In this document: in pieces, positions 1-8,799 of the stretch
Position numbering within the stretch: position 1 is the stretch's first letter
Layout of the letters: each line of letters opens with the position of its first letter
Assembly (NCBI RefSeq): GCF_042652785.1
Contig: NZ_JBHSHD010000015.1
Span: 1-64,000, forward strand
Source of the DNA: Dokdonella_A ginsengisoli
GTDB taxonomy: Bacteria; Pseudomonadota; Gammaproteobacteria; Xanthomonadales; Rhodanobacteraceae
DNA: 64,000 nucleotides
Direction of reading: 5' to 3'
Program-made: the position numbers and the translations under genes
The notes under the pieces: generated by a model
The model's input: only the letters and a program-made list of their open reading frames with translations
Told to the model about the DNA's origin: nothing
Databases searched by the model: none

Positions 1-695
1 GGCGCCGCGGCCGGCGCGGTGGCGGCCGGCGGCGTCGTTCCCGCCGCCGGCGTGGCCGCTGCTGCCGGTGCCGCCCGAGTCTGCGTGCGCGCTGCCGCGG
101 CCGCCTGCTGCTGCGCCTGCAGCTGCTGCTCGCGCTCGACCTGCTTCTTCTTCGCGTCCAGCTTGCTGCGCAGGATCGTCAGGCTGTAGTTGCTCGGATC
201 GGCCTTGGCGAGCAGGCCGATGATGCGGCCGGCCTCGTCGTAGTTGCCCTGGTTGATCTGATCCTCGGCGCTGCCGGTGGCGAACGGGAACAGCTCGCGC
301 ACCGCCTCGATCGCGCCGGTGTCGTCGGGCTGCTTGGCCATGATGGCCAGATAGAACTCCAGCGCGTTGTTGCCCGGCGGCGCGACCATGCGGTTTTCGC
401 TCATCGCACCGCGCGCCGCACGGTAGAGCTGGTCGACGCTGAGTTCGGCCGCGACCGGCGCGACGGTGTCGCCGCTCGCCGCCGCCTCCGGAGTGGCCGG
501 AGCCGTCGCCGGCGAAAACTGCGATGCCCCCCGCTGCTGGATGACCCACCATGCGCCGGCGGCGATCAAGGCCGCGAGAATCAGGATCAGCACCGCCTGC
601 AGCGCCGAAATGGCACCGCGCATGCGGCCACGATCGAAATCCGCCCCTTTCCCCCGCTTCTGCGATTCAAACGGCTTGTTGCTGCTCCCCGACAT
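1..695 (-). CDS. TonB-like energy transducer, N-terminal part (cut by window edge)
   Basis: The minus-strand frame is open from an ATG at 693-695 to the window edge, so the C-terminus is missing. The visible 231 residues show a short basic cytoplasmic N-terminus, one membrane segment at about residues 29-52 (ALQAVLILILAALIAAGAWW), then a periplasmic part with ENRMVAPPGNNALEFYL at about 100-116. That pattern and the TPR-like stretch around 120-180 resemble the TonB-type transducers of Xanthomonadales. A Gln-rich and then Ala/Pro-rich linker begins near residue 185, as expected before a TonB C-terminal domain, which cannot be checked here. Such proteins couple the inner-membrane proton gradient to outer-membrane receptors. 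The divergent neighbour starts at 945, leaving a 249-bp shared upstream region. Confidence 0.65.
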   Translation of the reverse strand, partial: MSGSSNKPFESQKRGKGADFDRGRMRGAISALQAVLILILAALIAAGAWWVIQQRGASQFSPATAPATPEAAASGDTVAPVAAELSVDQLYRAARGAMSENRMVAPPGNNALEFYLAIMAKQPDDTGAIEAVRELFPFATGSAEDQINQGNYDEAGRIIGLLAKADPSNYSLTILRSKLDAKKKQVEREQQLQAQQQAAAAARTQTRAAPAAAATPAAGTTPPAATAPAAA

Positions 696-944
696 CTTTC
701 GCCCCCTGTGGCTGGATGTATATCGGCACGACGCCCCCGTTCGGTCACAGAAATATAACGCAGATCACACAAAGCGCAGCAGGTCTGCCTGCGGCGGGCG
801 GCCGGCTCCGGGGCGAATGAGGGAAGTGATTGTTCAGACTGGCGCGACTAAGCTCGATTCGGCGCCGCCTGTGCGAGCCCGTGTTTCTCGGGCAGCGACG
901 GCGCCAAGGGTTCGAGTTCCGCCATCACGATCGAGGAGGAGTCC

Positions 945-1241
945 ATGGCTAGCGTACGCGAAGTGAAGCAGAAGCTGGACGAAGCCGGCGCCGACGCCGT
1001 CGACGCCGCGAAGGAAGACGTCGAACATCTGCGCGGCGAGCTGCATCGCCTGCGCGAGAAGCTGCGCGCGAACGGCGCGCGTCTGGAAGACGAACTGCGC
1101 GATGCCGGCGATCGCCTCGCCGGTGGAGCCAAGCAGTTCGGCGCCGCCGCCGCCGAGCAGATCCGCGAACATCCGCTCGCCGCGTTCGGCGTCGCGTTCG
1201 CCGCGGGCATCGTGATTTCGCGCCTGCTGCGCAGTCGCTGA
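945..1241 (+). CDS. DUF883 family (ElaB/YqjD-like) membrane-anchored protein
   Basis: A 98-residue protein with a long charged amphipathic helical N-terminal part (about residues 5-70, rich in Glu/Arg/Lys) and a single C-terminal hydrophobic segment (LAAFGVAFAAGIVISRLL) ending in a short basic tail. This is the layout of YqjD/ElaB proteins, C-tail-anchored inner-membrane proteins linked in E. coli to ribosome association in stationary phase. GAGGAG lies just ahead of the ATG at 945. The stop overlaps the next ATG as TGATG, so the three genes 945-1976 look translationally coupled, matching the yqjD-yqjE-yqjK order of enterobacteria. The function here is inferred from family and order only. Confidence 0.8.
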   Translation: MASVREVKQKLDEAGADAVDAAKEDVEHLRGELHRLREKLRANGARLEDELRDAGDRLAGGAKQFGAAAAEQIREHPLAAFGVAFAAGIVISRLLRSR

Positions 1242-1660
1242 TGGACGCCCCGGACGCTGCGGATCCCGCGGCGGCCCAGGCGCCGCCGCCGCAGCCGGAC
1301 GTGCTGACCGCGGCGAGCGGCGCGTTCGCCGAGGCGATGCGCGTCGCGGAAGCGGCGCTGGCGCTGCTGCGTGCCGAGCTGCGGCTCGCACGCAGCAGCG
1401 CGCTCGCACTGGTCTGGCTCGGGTTCGCCCTGGTGTTCCTGGGCGTGGGCGCCTGGCTCGCGACCAGTGCGGCGATCGCCGCCGGCGTCTACGAACTCAC
1501 CGGCAACCTGTTCTACGGCATCGGCAGCGTCGCGCTCGCCAATCTGATCGGCATCGCGCTGGTCCTGCTCGCGATGCGCGGCTGCTGGCGCGACCTGACC
1601 ATGCCGCGCACGCGCCGCGTGCTCGGCCAACTGACGGATCGGCGACATGAGTCTGCTTGA
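1241..1660 (+). CDS. Phage holin family / YqjE-like membrane protein
   Basis: A 139-residue protein with two hydrophobic hairpin segments (about residues 48-75, LALVWLGFALVFLGVGAWLA, and about 85-112), preceded by an Ala/Pro-rich N-terminus and followed by a basic tail. This matches the holin superfamily III/YqjE group, in which most members are ordinary inner-membrane proteins and not lysis factors. It overlaps the DUF883 gene upstream by one base and the YqjK-like gene downstream by 14 bases, so it is almost certainly co-translated. No prophage genes surround it, so a lysis role is not suggested. Confidence 0.75.
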   Translation: MDAPDAADPAAAQAPPPQPDVLTAASGAFAEAMRVAEAALALLRAELRLARSSALALVWLGFALVFLGVGAWLATSAAIAAGVYELTGNLFYGIGSVALANLIGIALVLLAMRGCWRDLTMPRTRRVLGQLTDRRHESA

Positions 1661-1976
1661 ACGCCGGCGCGCGGCCGCGCGCGCCGAACGCGAACTGCAA
1701 TCGGCGCGCGACCGCTGGAGCTCGCGCACGCAGGCGTTGCGCGAACGCGTCGCGCGCCATCGCGAAGCCTGGCTGCTTGGCGGCGGTTTCGGTGCCGGCT
1801 TCGTCGCCGGCCTGCTGCCGCTGCGCGGCATGGCCAGCGCGTGGCGGCTGCTCAACGGGGCGGCGGCGCTGGCGCTGCGCTCGCCGCTCGGCGCGATGCT
1901 GATCCAGGCGGCGACACGACACATCGAGCGCCGGCCCGACGACGCGGATCCCGACGCCGCGACGCGCACGCGCTGA
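1647..1976 (+). CDS. YqjK-like small membrane-associated protein
   Basis: A 109-residue product starting at an ATG inside the end of the holin-family gene. Residues 1-45 are a highly charged helix (RRRAAARAERELQSARDRW). They are followed by a glycine/alanine-rich hydrophobic stretch (about 47-62, LLGGGFGAGFVAGLLPL) and a second weaker one (about 67-85). It holds the third position of a yqjD-yqjE-yqjK-like operon, and similarity to YqjK is mostly by layout and position. The C-terminus is acidic then basic and looks disordered. Function is unknown. Confidence 0.6.
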   Translation: MSLLERRRAAARAERELQSARDRWSSRTQALRERVARHREAWLLGGGFGAGFVAGLLPLRGMASAWRLLNGAAALALRSPLGAMLIQAATRHIERRPDDADPDAATRTR

Positions 1977-2054
1977 CCGCGCCGGGCGCACGCGCTCGAC
2001 GGATTCGTTCGGAAGGGGATTTCGGGGAGAGGAAGCCGCGGCGGGAGCGAAATA

Positions 2055-2085
2055 CTCTCCCTGCGCTGGGCAACCGCAGGGAGAG
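2055..2085. terminator. Hairpin between convergent genes
   Basis: A perfect 11-bp inverted repeat, CTCTCCCTGCG (2055-2065) and CGCAGGGAGAG (2075-2085), with a 9-nt loop. It lies between the convergent yqjK-like gene (stop at 1976) and the metJ-H1 gene (stop at 2251). Only a short T-rich stretch follows on the minus strand and none on the plus strand, so termination is possible but unproven. Confidence 0.4.
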
Positions 2086-2250
2086 AAATTCGGATTGCGG
2101 ACTACGTGTTGCTTGAGTGAAGCGACTACGTATTGCTCGATTGAAACGTGTTACGGCATTGCTTGCTGCTGTCGGCTCCGCACCAGACTCCGGGGCGGAG
2201 CCGCAGCGATCATCGGCGCACCAACGACGTGGCCGATTCGAAGGCAGGCC

Positions 2251-2670
2251 TTACTTGGCCTTCTTGGCAGCCTTCTTGACGACCTTCTTGGCAGCCTTCT
2301 TGGCGGCCGGCTTCTTCGCGGCGCCCGTCTTGCGAGCGGTGGCGGTCTTCGCCTTGGCCGTCGTCTTCTTCACCACCTTCTTGGCGGCTTTCTTGGCGGC
2401 GGGTTTCTTCTTTGCAGCTGCTTTCTTCATAGCCATATCGCGTCTTAGCTCCTCGTCAGTTGGCAGTGGTTGCCCAGTAAAAGCGTGAAGGAATGCTTCG
2501 CACAGCAGATCGCTGTTGGTGGCGTGGCGCAGATTTGCTACCTGGCGCCGGGTCCGTTCGTCGGACAAAAGTTTCAACACGTGGAAAGGAACCGACACCG
2601 TAATCTTCTTCACCGCCCCGGCTTTGGTGCCGTGCTCAATGTAAGGGTCGATGAAGCGAGTTGCAGTCAT
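2251..2670 (-). CDS. MetJ-type repressor domain fused to a histone H1-like Lys/Ala tail
   Basis: A 139-residue protein. Residues 6-77 match the ribbon-helix-helix core of the methionine repressor MetJ: the DNA-contacting beta strand (KKITVSV, 21-27), helix A with DERTRRQVANLRHATNS, and helix B with LLCEAFLHAFTGQPLP. E. coli MetJ is about 105 residues and ends in a further helix. Here that end is replaced after residue 80 by about 58 residues of Lys/Ala repeats (KKPAAKKAAKKVVKK-like), as in bacterial histone H1-like proteins. AAGGA precedes the ATG at 2670. A second ATG (2436, MAMKK) has GAGGAG about 12 nt upstream and could yield the tail alone (61 residues). Expected role: methionine/SAM regulon repression with added non-specific DNA binding; the second part is inference. 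Tandem met boxes lie upstream at 2834-2857. Confidence 0.8.
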   Translation of the reverse strand: MTATRFIDPYIEHGTKAGAVKKITVSVPFHVLKLLSDERTRRQVANLRHATNSDLLCEAFLHAFTGQPLPTDEELRRDMAMKKAAAKKKPAAKKAAKKVVKKTTAKAKTATARKTGAAKKPAAKKAAKKVVKKAAKKAK

Positions 2671-2702
2671 GATTCCTTTATTCGTTTGTCACGCCGGCGC
2701 AG

Positions 2703-2731
2703 AAGCTATTACTGTCGTTCGCGCGTGTCAA
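2703..2731 (-). promoter_or_regulatory. Candidate sigma-70 promoter of metJ-H1 (proximal)
   Basis: On the minus strand, a perfect -35 TTGACA (plus-strand 2726-2731) is followed after 17 bp by TAGCTT (2703-2708), a weak -10. It would give a 5' leader of about 25 nt before the ATG at 2670. Confidence 0.4.
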
Positions 2732-2833
2732 CAAATTTCTGAGGGGAAACAAGCAGTTCCTACGTGACTGCTAGCGGTCCGAAAATGCCCTTCCCGGCCC
2801 CTCCGGAACCACTTCAGCCGGGACCCTATCCCG

Positions 2834-2857
2834 GGACGTTTAGACGTATGGACGTCC
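2834..2857. promoter_or_regulatory. Three tandem met boxes (MetJ operator)
   Basis: Three contiguous 8-bp units, GGACGTTT, AGACGTAT and GGACGTCC, match the MetJ consensus AGACGTCT at 6, 7 and 6 of 8 positions and are in exact 8-bp register, as in E. coli met operators. They lie 164 bp upstream of the metJ-H1 start and just downstream of a candidate distal promoter, so autorepression is the simplest reading. Confidence 0.65.
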
Positions 2858-2885
2858 AAATAGATTCATTGACATGAATCGGCAA
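2857..2885 (-). promoter_or_regulatory. Candidate distal promoter of metJ-H1 with palindrome in its spacer
   Basis: On the minus strand TTGCCG (plus 2880-2885) and TATTTG (2857-2862) are 17 bp apart. The spacer almost coincides with a perfect palindrome, GATTCATTGACATGAATC (2863-2880). The met boxes begin right after the -10, so both elements could control this promoter. Hexamer quality is only moderate. Confidence 0.35.
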
Positions 2886-3345
2886 AACCCCCGAAAAACC
2901 CAGTCCTGGCGCGGTTTTCCGGACTTCCCTCCAGCATCGGCGAATGCACGCGCGCGAACGCGATCGCGACGGATCGCGTGATCGAAGTCGCGACGGGGCA
3001 CCTCACGGCGGAGGCGCCGGCGGTTCCGCAACGGCGAATAAACGAAAGAAAAAAATCTTGCCGGCGGACCGGCGCGCGATCGCGCTCGCCGGAAAATCCG
3101 CCCGGACGGACCTCGCCTTCGCCGCCTCGTCGCTCGCGCAAAACCGGAGATCGGAACGATCGCCGCGTCGACGGATTTCGATCGACGACGAAGCACGTCT
3201 CGCGTTCGCGTCGATCGCAACGACGCCTTCGCGACGACGACGAGGAAGGGGACGCGGGTCGTCGCGCATGCGCTCGCGATACGGGCGTCTGCACGTCGCT
3301 GCGCGCGAGACGCGCCGACCGCTGCGTGCGTGATCATGCACAAAC

Positions 3346-3373
3346 GAAAGGGCGCGCCGAGGCGCGCCCTTCG
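3346..3373 (-). terminator. Intrinsic terminator of gcvH
   Basis: An inverted repeat AAGGGCGCGCC (3348-3358) / GGCGCGCCCTT (3361-3371) lies 24 nt downstream of the gcvH stop. On the minus strand it is followed by a T-rich run (TTTCGTTTG). Very strong GC stem, well placed. Confidence 0.75.
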
Positions 3374-3395
3374 TCACCGCCGTGCAGCGGGCGGA

Positions 3396-3794
3396 TCAGT
3401 GATCTTCGTTTTCGATCAGCTCGGCGTAGGCGTCCGGATCGAGCAGTTCTTCCTGCTCCTCGGCGAGGTTGTCCGGCTTGATCACGAAGATCCAGCCGTC
3501 GCCGTAGGCGTCCTCGTTGATCGTCTCGGGCTTGTCCGGCAGCGCATCGTTGACCGCGACGATCTCGCCCGACACCGGCGCGTAGACGTCGGAAGCGGCC
3601 TTGACCGATTCGACGACGGCGACCGCGTTGCCGGCCTTGACCGTGTCGCCAACGCTGGGCAGTTCGACGTAGACGAGGTCGCCGAGCAGGCCCTGCGCGT
3701 GGTCGGAGATGCCGACCGTGACGGTGCCCTTGTCTTCGACGCGCGCCCACTCGTGGGACTTCATGAATTTCAGATCGCCGGGAATCTCTTGCAT
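3396..3794 (-). CDS. gcvH: Glycine cleavage system H protein
   Basis: A 132-residue lipoyl carrier protein of full family length. The lipoylation site is in VVESVKAASD with Lys65, and KSHEW near the N-terminus and GDGWIFVIKP near the C-terminus are typical GcvH signatures. It shuttles the aminomethyl group from the P protein (GcvP) to the T protein and hands electrons to the L protein in the cytosolic breakdown of glycine to CO2, ammonia and methylene-tetrahydrofolate. gcvT lies 151 bp upstream on the same strand with a hairpin in between. gcvP is not in the window. A strong terminator follows. Confidence 0.97.
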   Translation of the reverse strand: MQEIPGDLKFMKSHEWARVEDKGTVTVGISDHAQGLLGDLVYVELPSVGDTVKAGNAVAVVESVKAASDVYAPVSGEIVAVNDALPDKPETINEDAYGDGWIFVIKPDNLAEEQEELLDPDAYAELIENEDH

Positions 3795-3884
3795 GGCTGG
3801 GGTCCTTGGGTTCGGCTGCGCCGCTCGGCGCGGATTCTATCTTGAGAAGCGCGGCGATGGACGGCCGCGGGGGATCTTCCGGAA

Positions 3885-3913
3885 CGGACGTCCGCAGGCG
3901 CTGCGGACGTCCG
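3885..3913. other. Hairpin between gcvT and gcvH
   Basis: A 12-bp perfect stem (CGGACGTCCGCA / TGCGGACGTCCG) with a 5-nt loop lies between the two gcv genes. No T-run follows on either strand, so it may be a processing or attenuating structure that adjusts gcvH relative to gcvT, not a full terminator. Confidence 0.4.
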
Positions 3914-3945
3914 GGGCGCGGCGATCCGGGAAGGATCGCGGCCGG

Positions 3946-5031
<1,086 letters not shown>

Positions 5032-5202
5032 CGGTCGGGCGCTTGCGGAAAAAGGGGTCGCATTATCCTCGGAAGGACCACCTTTTGTCGCCCACGGCCG
5101 CGCCGGTGCGGCAATGCGAACCGGCGAGCAGACCCCTGTCGCGAGACTGCGCTATAAGCGCCGACGCAGAACTTCCTCTGCAATCGCAACGGGAGCATGG
5201 TC

Positions 5203-6639
5203 ATGACGTTCCGCTATGTCTGTCTCGCGTTTTCGTTCTCCCTCGTCGCCGCGGCGCACGCCGCGGGCGACTCCCCCGCCGCTCCGGCGTCGTTGTCCGC
5301 CTCGTCCGCCGAGGCGGCGCAGGCGATGCGCGAAAGCACTCGCCAGAGCTATCTCGGCGACCAGAGCGCCGCTCCGAAAGCCGCCGGCCAGGATCGCACC
5401 GCCACCGATTCGCCGCTGGTTCCGTTCGCCTGGAACGAGCAGGCGATCCGCGTCACCGACGGCACGGCCTTCGGCGCCGCGATCGCCGCGTCGGGAAACA
5501 TCGTCTTCATCGGTGCGCCGTCGACGAGCAGCTACCAGGGCGTCGCCTACGTGTACCAGCGCTCGAGCCTGTGCAGCATCGCGGGCGTGTGCGCGTGGGA
5601 GCAGAAGCAACGGCTGGTGGCCGGCGACGCCGCGCCCTATTCGCAGTTCGGCGGCGCGGTCGCGTTCGACGGCACCACCGCCTTCGTCGGCGCGGGGGCG
5701 GCGACCGTCGACGGACAGCTGAACCGCGGCGCCGTCTACGTCTTCTCGCGCGGCGACACGCGCACGTTCGGACAGGTGCAGAAGCTGGTCGCTCCGGACG
5801 GCCAGCCGGAGGACTGCTTCGGCAGGTCGGTGGCCGTCGCCGGCGACGACGCCCTGGTCGGCGCGCCGTTCTGCAGCGGCACCAACTACGTTCTCAACGG
5901 CCACGGCGCGGTCTATCGCTACCGCAGGGGCACCGACGGCGTGTGGACGATCGCGCAGAAGATCGTCGCCAGCGACGGCGGCTTCGCCGAGAGCTTCGGC
6001 GGCGCCGTGGCGATCACCGCGGACACGGCGATGATCGGTGCCTCCAGCGCGTTCCAGTTCGGCTACTACGGCGTCGGCGCGGTGTACGTCTACAAGAAGC
6101 AGTGCTTCCCCGACGGCCGCTGCAATCCGGCCTGGCGGGAGGAGCAGAAGCTGATCGGAAGCCCCACCTCGACGGGCATGGAGTTCGGCGGCGCGCTCGC
6201 GTTCGACGGCACGACCCTGCTGGTCGGCGCGCAATGGGCACTCACCGGAGACGAGGGCCTGCCGCTCCAGCTGACCTCCGGCGCGGTGTACGCGTTCACC
6301 CAGACCGATGGCCGCTGGGTGCAGACGCAGCAGCTGCTGGCCAGTGATTCGTATCGCAACTGGCGCTTCGGCGCCTCGATCGCGCTCAACGGGACCACTG
6401 CGATCGTCGGCGCGACCGGCGTCGGCTGGCCGACCGCCTCGAAAGGCGCGGCCTACGCGTTCTCGCTGAGCAACGGCAGCTGGAGCGAGATCCAGAAACT
6501 GGAAGCCAGCGACGGCACGGCCAATGACGGATTCGGAGCCAGGATCGCCATCGCCGGTGCCGGAGCCGTGCTGATCGGCTCTCCGCAGGGTTTGAACAAC
6601 AGCGGCCAGGGCACCGTGTACATCTACAAGCAGCCCTGA
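5203..6639 (+). CDS. Secreted FG-GAP / integrin-alpha-like propeller protein
   Basis: A 478-residue protein with an N-terminal signal peptide (MTFRYVCLAFSFSLVAAAHAA). The ATG at 5203 is preferred over 5197 because GGGAG ends 7 nt before it but only 1 nt before the other. The mature part has about seven repeats of the type FGxAxAxxGxxxxVGAP (QFGGAVAFDGTTAFVGAG, CFGRSVAVAGDDALVGAP, SFGGAVAITADTAMIGAS and so on), i.e. FG-GAP beta-propeller blades. Expected location is periplasmic or extracellular, with a binding or structural role. No catalytic motif is seen. It is followed by its own terminator and is not obviously in an operon. Confidence 0.8.
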   Translation: MTFRYVCLAFSFSLVAAAHAAGDSPAAPASLSASSAEAAQAMRESTRQSYLGDQSAAPKAAGQDRTATDSPLVPFAWNEQAIRVTDGTAFGAAIAASGNIVFIGAPSTSSYQGVAYVYQRSSLCSIAGVCAWEQKQRLVAGDAAPYSQFGGAVAFDGTTAFVGAGAATVDGQLNRGAVYVFSRGDTRTFGQVQKLVAPDGQPEDCFGRSVAVAGDDALVGAPFCSGTNYVLNGHGAVYRYRRGTDGVWTIAQKIVASDGGFAESFGGAVAITADTAMIGASSAFQFGYYGVGAVYVYKKQCFPDGRCNPAWREEQKLIGSPTSTGMEFGGALAFDGTTLLVGAQWALTGDEGLPLQLTSGAVYAFTQTDGRWVQTQQLLASDSYRNWRFGASIALNGTTAIVGATGVGWPTASKGAAYAFSLSNGSWSEIQKLEASDGTANDGFGARIAIAGAGAVLIGSPQGLNNSGQGTVYIYKQP

Positions 6640-6647
6640 GCGGTGGC

Positions 6648-6684
6648 GCGATGCGGCGCGGAAGGCACGCGCCGCATCGCCTTT
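6648..6684 (+). terminator. Terminator of the FG-GAP gene
   Basis: A 13-bp perfect stem, GCGATGCGGCGCG (6648-6660) and CGCGCCGCATCGC (6668-6680), with a 7-nt loop. It starts 8 nt after the stop codon and is followed by CTTT. Confidence 0.7.
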
Positions 6685-6754
6685 GACGAAACGGCGCGGC
6701 GTCCTCCACGGAGGGGACGCCGGATCGCCCGGCGCGGCGACGACCGGAAACGAT

Positions 6755-7252
6755 CTACGCCGCGCGGCCGACGCGCTCGAGATACGGCTGCAGCGCCTGC
6801 ATCTGCACGGCGGTGAACGCACGCCTGGGCAGCATCTGGAACAGCAGGTCGGACTGGTAGAGGAGAACGATGCGCTCGTTCTCCTTCTTCTTCAGGTAGG
6901 AATCCCAGGGCGTCGTGCCCTGCCCGAGGCGTCCGCGGATGGACATTCCTTCGTCGTCCCACGCCAGCTCGTAGGTTTCGTGCAGCGACTTCTGCTGGCC
7001 GAACATGCGGCGCGCCTTCCACGGCAGGTAGAACAGCCACGACAGCGCGTAGCAGACCAGCATGCCGATCGCCCCGCCGAGCACGCCGGCAGCGGCGACC
7101 GCGGGCCAAGCCGGCGGCAGGAAGAACAGCGCGATCGCCGCGACGGCGCCGGTGCCGACGCTGACCAGCAACCGCCGCGTCGACCATCGACCGTGCAGCT
7201 TCATCGCCGCGACGTAGTCGTCGGCGACGTAGTCGAGGCGGACCGGCGTCAT
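6755..7252 (-). CDS. YcxB-like membrane protein
   Basis: A 165-residue protein with two adjacent transmembrane segments (about residues 30-50, VSVGTGAVAAIALFFLPPAW, and 53-75). A C-terminal cytosolic domain has EGMSIRGRLGQGTTPWDSY and KENERIVLLYQSDLLFQMLPRRAF, the pattern of the YcxB-like C-terminal domain. The start is set by an ATGA overlap with the nfeD-type gene (7249-7252), pointing to translational coupling with it and with the SPFH gene upstream. Function of YcxB-like proteins is not known; a role in membrane-domain organisation is suggested only by these neighbours. Confidence 0.7.
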   Translation of the reverse strand: MTPVRLDYVADDYVAAMKLHGRWSTRRLLVSVGTGAVAAIALFFLPPAWPAVAAAGVLGGAIGMLVCYALSWLFYLPWKARRMFGQQKSLHETYELAWDDEGMSIRGRLGQGTTPWDSYLKKKENERIVLLYQSDLLFQMLPRRAFTAVQMQALQPYLERVGRAA

Positions 7253-7695
7253 CCGTTGCGCGATTCCACGCGCAGGGTCGTGCCGGAAACGGAAACGACC
7301 TCGACTTCGCTGCCGACCGGCAGGTCCGGGCCTTCGGCCAGCCATTCGCTGTCGCCGACCTTGACCCGTCCGCGACCGTTGACGATCGCCTCGGCCAGCA
7401 CGAAGCGCTGGCCGACGAGCTGCGCGCCGCGCCGGTTCAGCAGCGGCTGGTCGTCACGCTGCTCGGCGACCGGACGGATGAACTTCCAGTAGACCAGGCA
7501 GGCCGCGATCGCGAGCAGGCCGAACAGCACCGCCTGCGCGATGCCGGGCAGTCCCGGCACGACCAGCGTGACCAGCCCCATCACGCCGGCGGCGATGCCG
7601 ATCCACAGCAGGAAATAGCCCGGAGCGAGCATCTCCGCCGCGATCAGCACCAGCGCCAGCAGCCACCAGCCGTAATTGTTCACGAGGTTGTCCAT
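7249..7695 (-). CDS. NfeD family membrane protein
   Basis: A 148-residue protein with hydrophobic segments at about residues 10-30 (WLLALVLIAAEMLAPGYFLL), 32-50 and 55-72, then a soluble OB-fold C-terminal domain. That domain has GQRFVLAEAIVNGRGRVKVGDSEWLAEG and VGSEVEVVSVSGTTLRVE, typical of short NfeD proteins. NfeD proteins are usually encoded beside SPFH/stomatin genes and thought to act with them in membrane quality control. That is the case here, with the SPFH gene ending 25 bp upstream. The stop overlaps the next start. Confidence 0.88.
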   Translation of the reverse strand: MDNLVNNYGWWLLALVLIAAEMLAPGYFLLWIGIAAGVMGLVTLVVPGLPGIAQAVLFGLLAIAACLVYWKFIRPVAEQRDDQPLLNRRGAQLVGQRFVLAEAIVNGRGRVKVGDSEWLAEGPDLPVGSEVEVVSVSGTTLRVESRNG

Positions 7696-7720
7696 GCGAT
7701 TTCGCCTCGGCGTGGTTCGC

Positions 7721-8689
7721 TCAGCGCACCTGCGGCGGGGCCGGTCCGCGCGGTGCGGCCGCGCGCTTGGTTTCCTGATCGGACAGCGCGTTCTTCGCCA
7801 GCTCGGCGATGCCGGCCAGCGAGCCGATCACGCCGGTCGCCTCGACCGGCAGCAGCAGCATCTTCTGGTTCGGCGAATCGGCCATCGCCTTCAGCGCCTC
7901 GACGTACTTGTTCGCGACGAAGTAGTTCAGCGCGTTGACGTCGCCGCCGGCGATCGCCTGCGAGACGACCTCGGTCGCCTTCGCTTCGGCGGCGGCCAGA
8001 CGCTCGCGCGCCTCGGCCTCGCGGAAGGCGGCTTCCTTCTGGCCCTCGGCGGCGAGGATCGCCGACTGCTTCTCGCCCTCGGCCTTCAGGATCGCCGCCT
8101 GGCGGAAACCCTCGGCCTCGAGGATGTTGGCGCGCTTCTCGCGCTCGGCCTTCATCTGCCGCGCCATCGAATCGACCAGGTCGCGCGGCGGCTGGATGTC
8201 CTTCAGCTCGATGCGCGTCACCTTCAGTCCCCACGGATGCGTCGCCTCGTCGACGACCTTGAGCAGCGCGGCGTTGATCTGGTCGCGCTTGCTCAAGGAT
8301 TCGTCGAGATCGAGGCCGCCGAGCACGGTGCGGATGTTGGTCATCACCAGGTTGATGATGGCCAGCTCCAGCTGCGCGACCTCGTAGGCCGCCTTGGCCG
8401 CGTCGAGCACCTGGAAGAACACGATGCCGTCGACCTTGACCACGGCGTTGTCCTTGGTGATGACGTCCTGCGACGGCACGTCGAGCACCTGCTCCATCAT
8501 GTTCATCTTGCGGCCGACGTTCTGCATGAAAGGAACCAGCAGATGGAAGCCCGGCGTCAGCGTGTGCGTGTACTTGCCCCAGCGCTCGACCGTCCATTCG
8601 TAGCCCTGCGGCACGATGCGCACGAGCTTGGACAGGCCGATCAGGATCACCGCGAAGACCGCGATCGTGACGATGCCGCTCAGACCCAT
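7721..8689 (-). CDS. SPFH domain / stomatin-like protein (QmcA type)
   Basis: A 322-residue protein: N-terminal membrane anchor (MGLSGIVTIAVFAVILIGL), SPFH/Band-7 domain from about residue 25 (IVPQGYEWTVERWGKYTHTL), and a long Ala/Glu/Arg-rich coiled coil (about 190-265, AEGEKQSAILAAEGQKEAAF-like). The C-terminus holds LNYFVANKYVEALKAMADS, typical of paraslipin/QmcA proteins. It forms membrane microdomain scaffolds that affect FtsH-type proteolysis. The ATG at 8689 is chosen because GGAGGGGAGAA lies at the right distance, whereas the longer open frame adds an unlikely N-terminus. Probable operon with the NfeD and YcxB-like genes downstream. Confidence 0.9.
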   Translation of the reverse strand: MGLSGIVTIAVFAVILIGLSKLVRIVPQGYEWTVERWGKYTHTLTPGFHLLVPFMQNVGRKMNMMEQVLDVPSQDVITKDNAVVKVDGIVFFQVLDAAKAAYEVAQLELAIINLVMTNIRTVLGGLDLDESLSKRDQINAALLKVVDEATHPWGLKVTRIELKDIQPPRDLVDSMARQMKAEREKRANILEAEGFRQAAILKAEGEKQSAILAAEGQKEAAFREAEARERLAAAEAKATEVVSQAIAGGDVNALNYFVANKYVEALKAMADSPNQKMLLLPVEATGVIGSLAGIAELAKNALSDQETKRAAAPRGPAPPQVR

Positions 8690-8799
8690 GATGTTCTCCC
8701 CTCCTGGATGACGATGGCCGAGTATAAGCAAGTCGCATGACGCGCGCTCCGGCGAGTGCGCTACGCTGGCGCGAACGGCGGCGACGCAGGCGGACATCG

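Larger units (their letters stand above)
2671..3345. other. 675-bp non-coding region upstream of metJ-H1
   Basis: I see no credible gene here: the open frames in all six frames are Arg-rich shadows without family features. The part near 2671-2885 holds promoter and operator signals for the metJ-H1 gene, described separately. The part 2900-3340 is GC-rich and full of CGATCG and TCGCGA-type words without a clear repeat unit. It ends at the gcvH terminator. Confidence 0.6.

Noticed and set aside
1241..1660. Holin-like gene as a sign of prophage
   Set aside because: Its neighbours are YqjD/YqjK-like genes and there are no phage genes; the family name is misleading here.
5032..5202. Possible glycine riboswitch ahead of gcvT
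   Set aside because: The 170-bp leader has no recognisable tandem aptamer signature or expression-platform hairpin that I can support.
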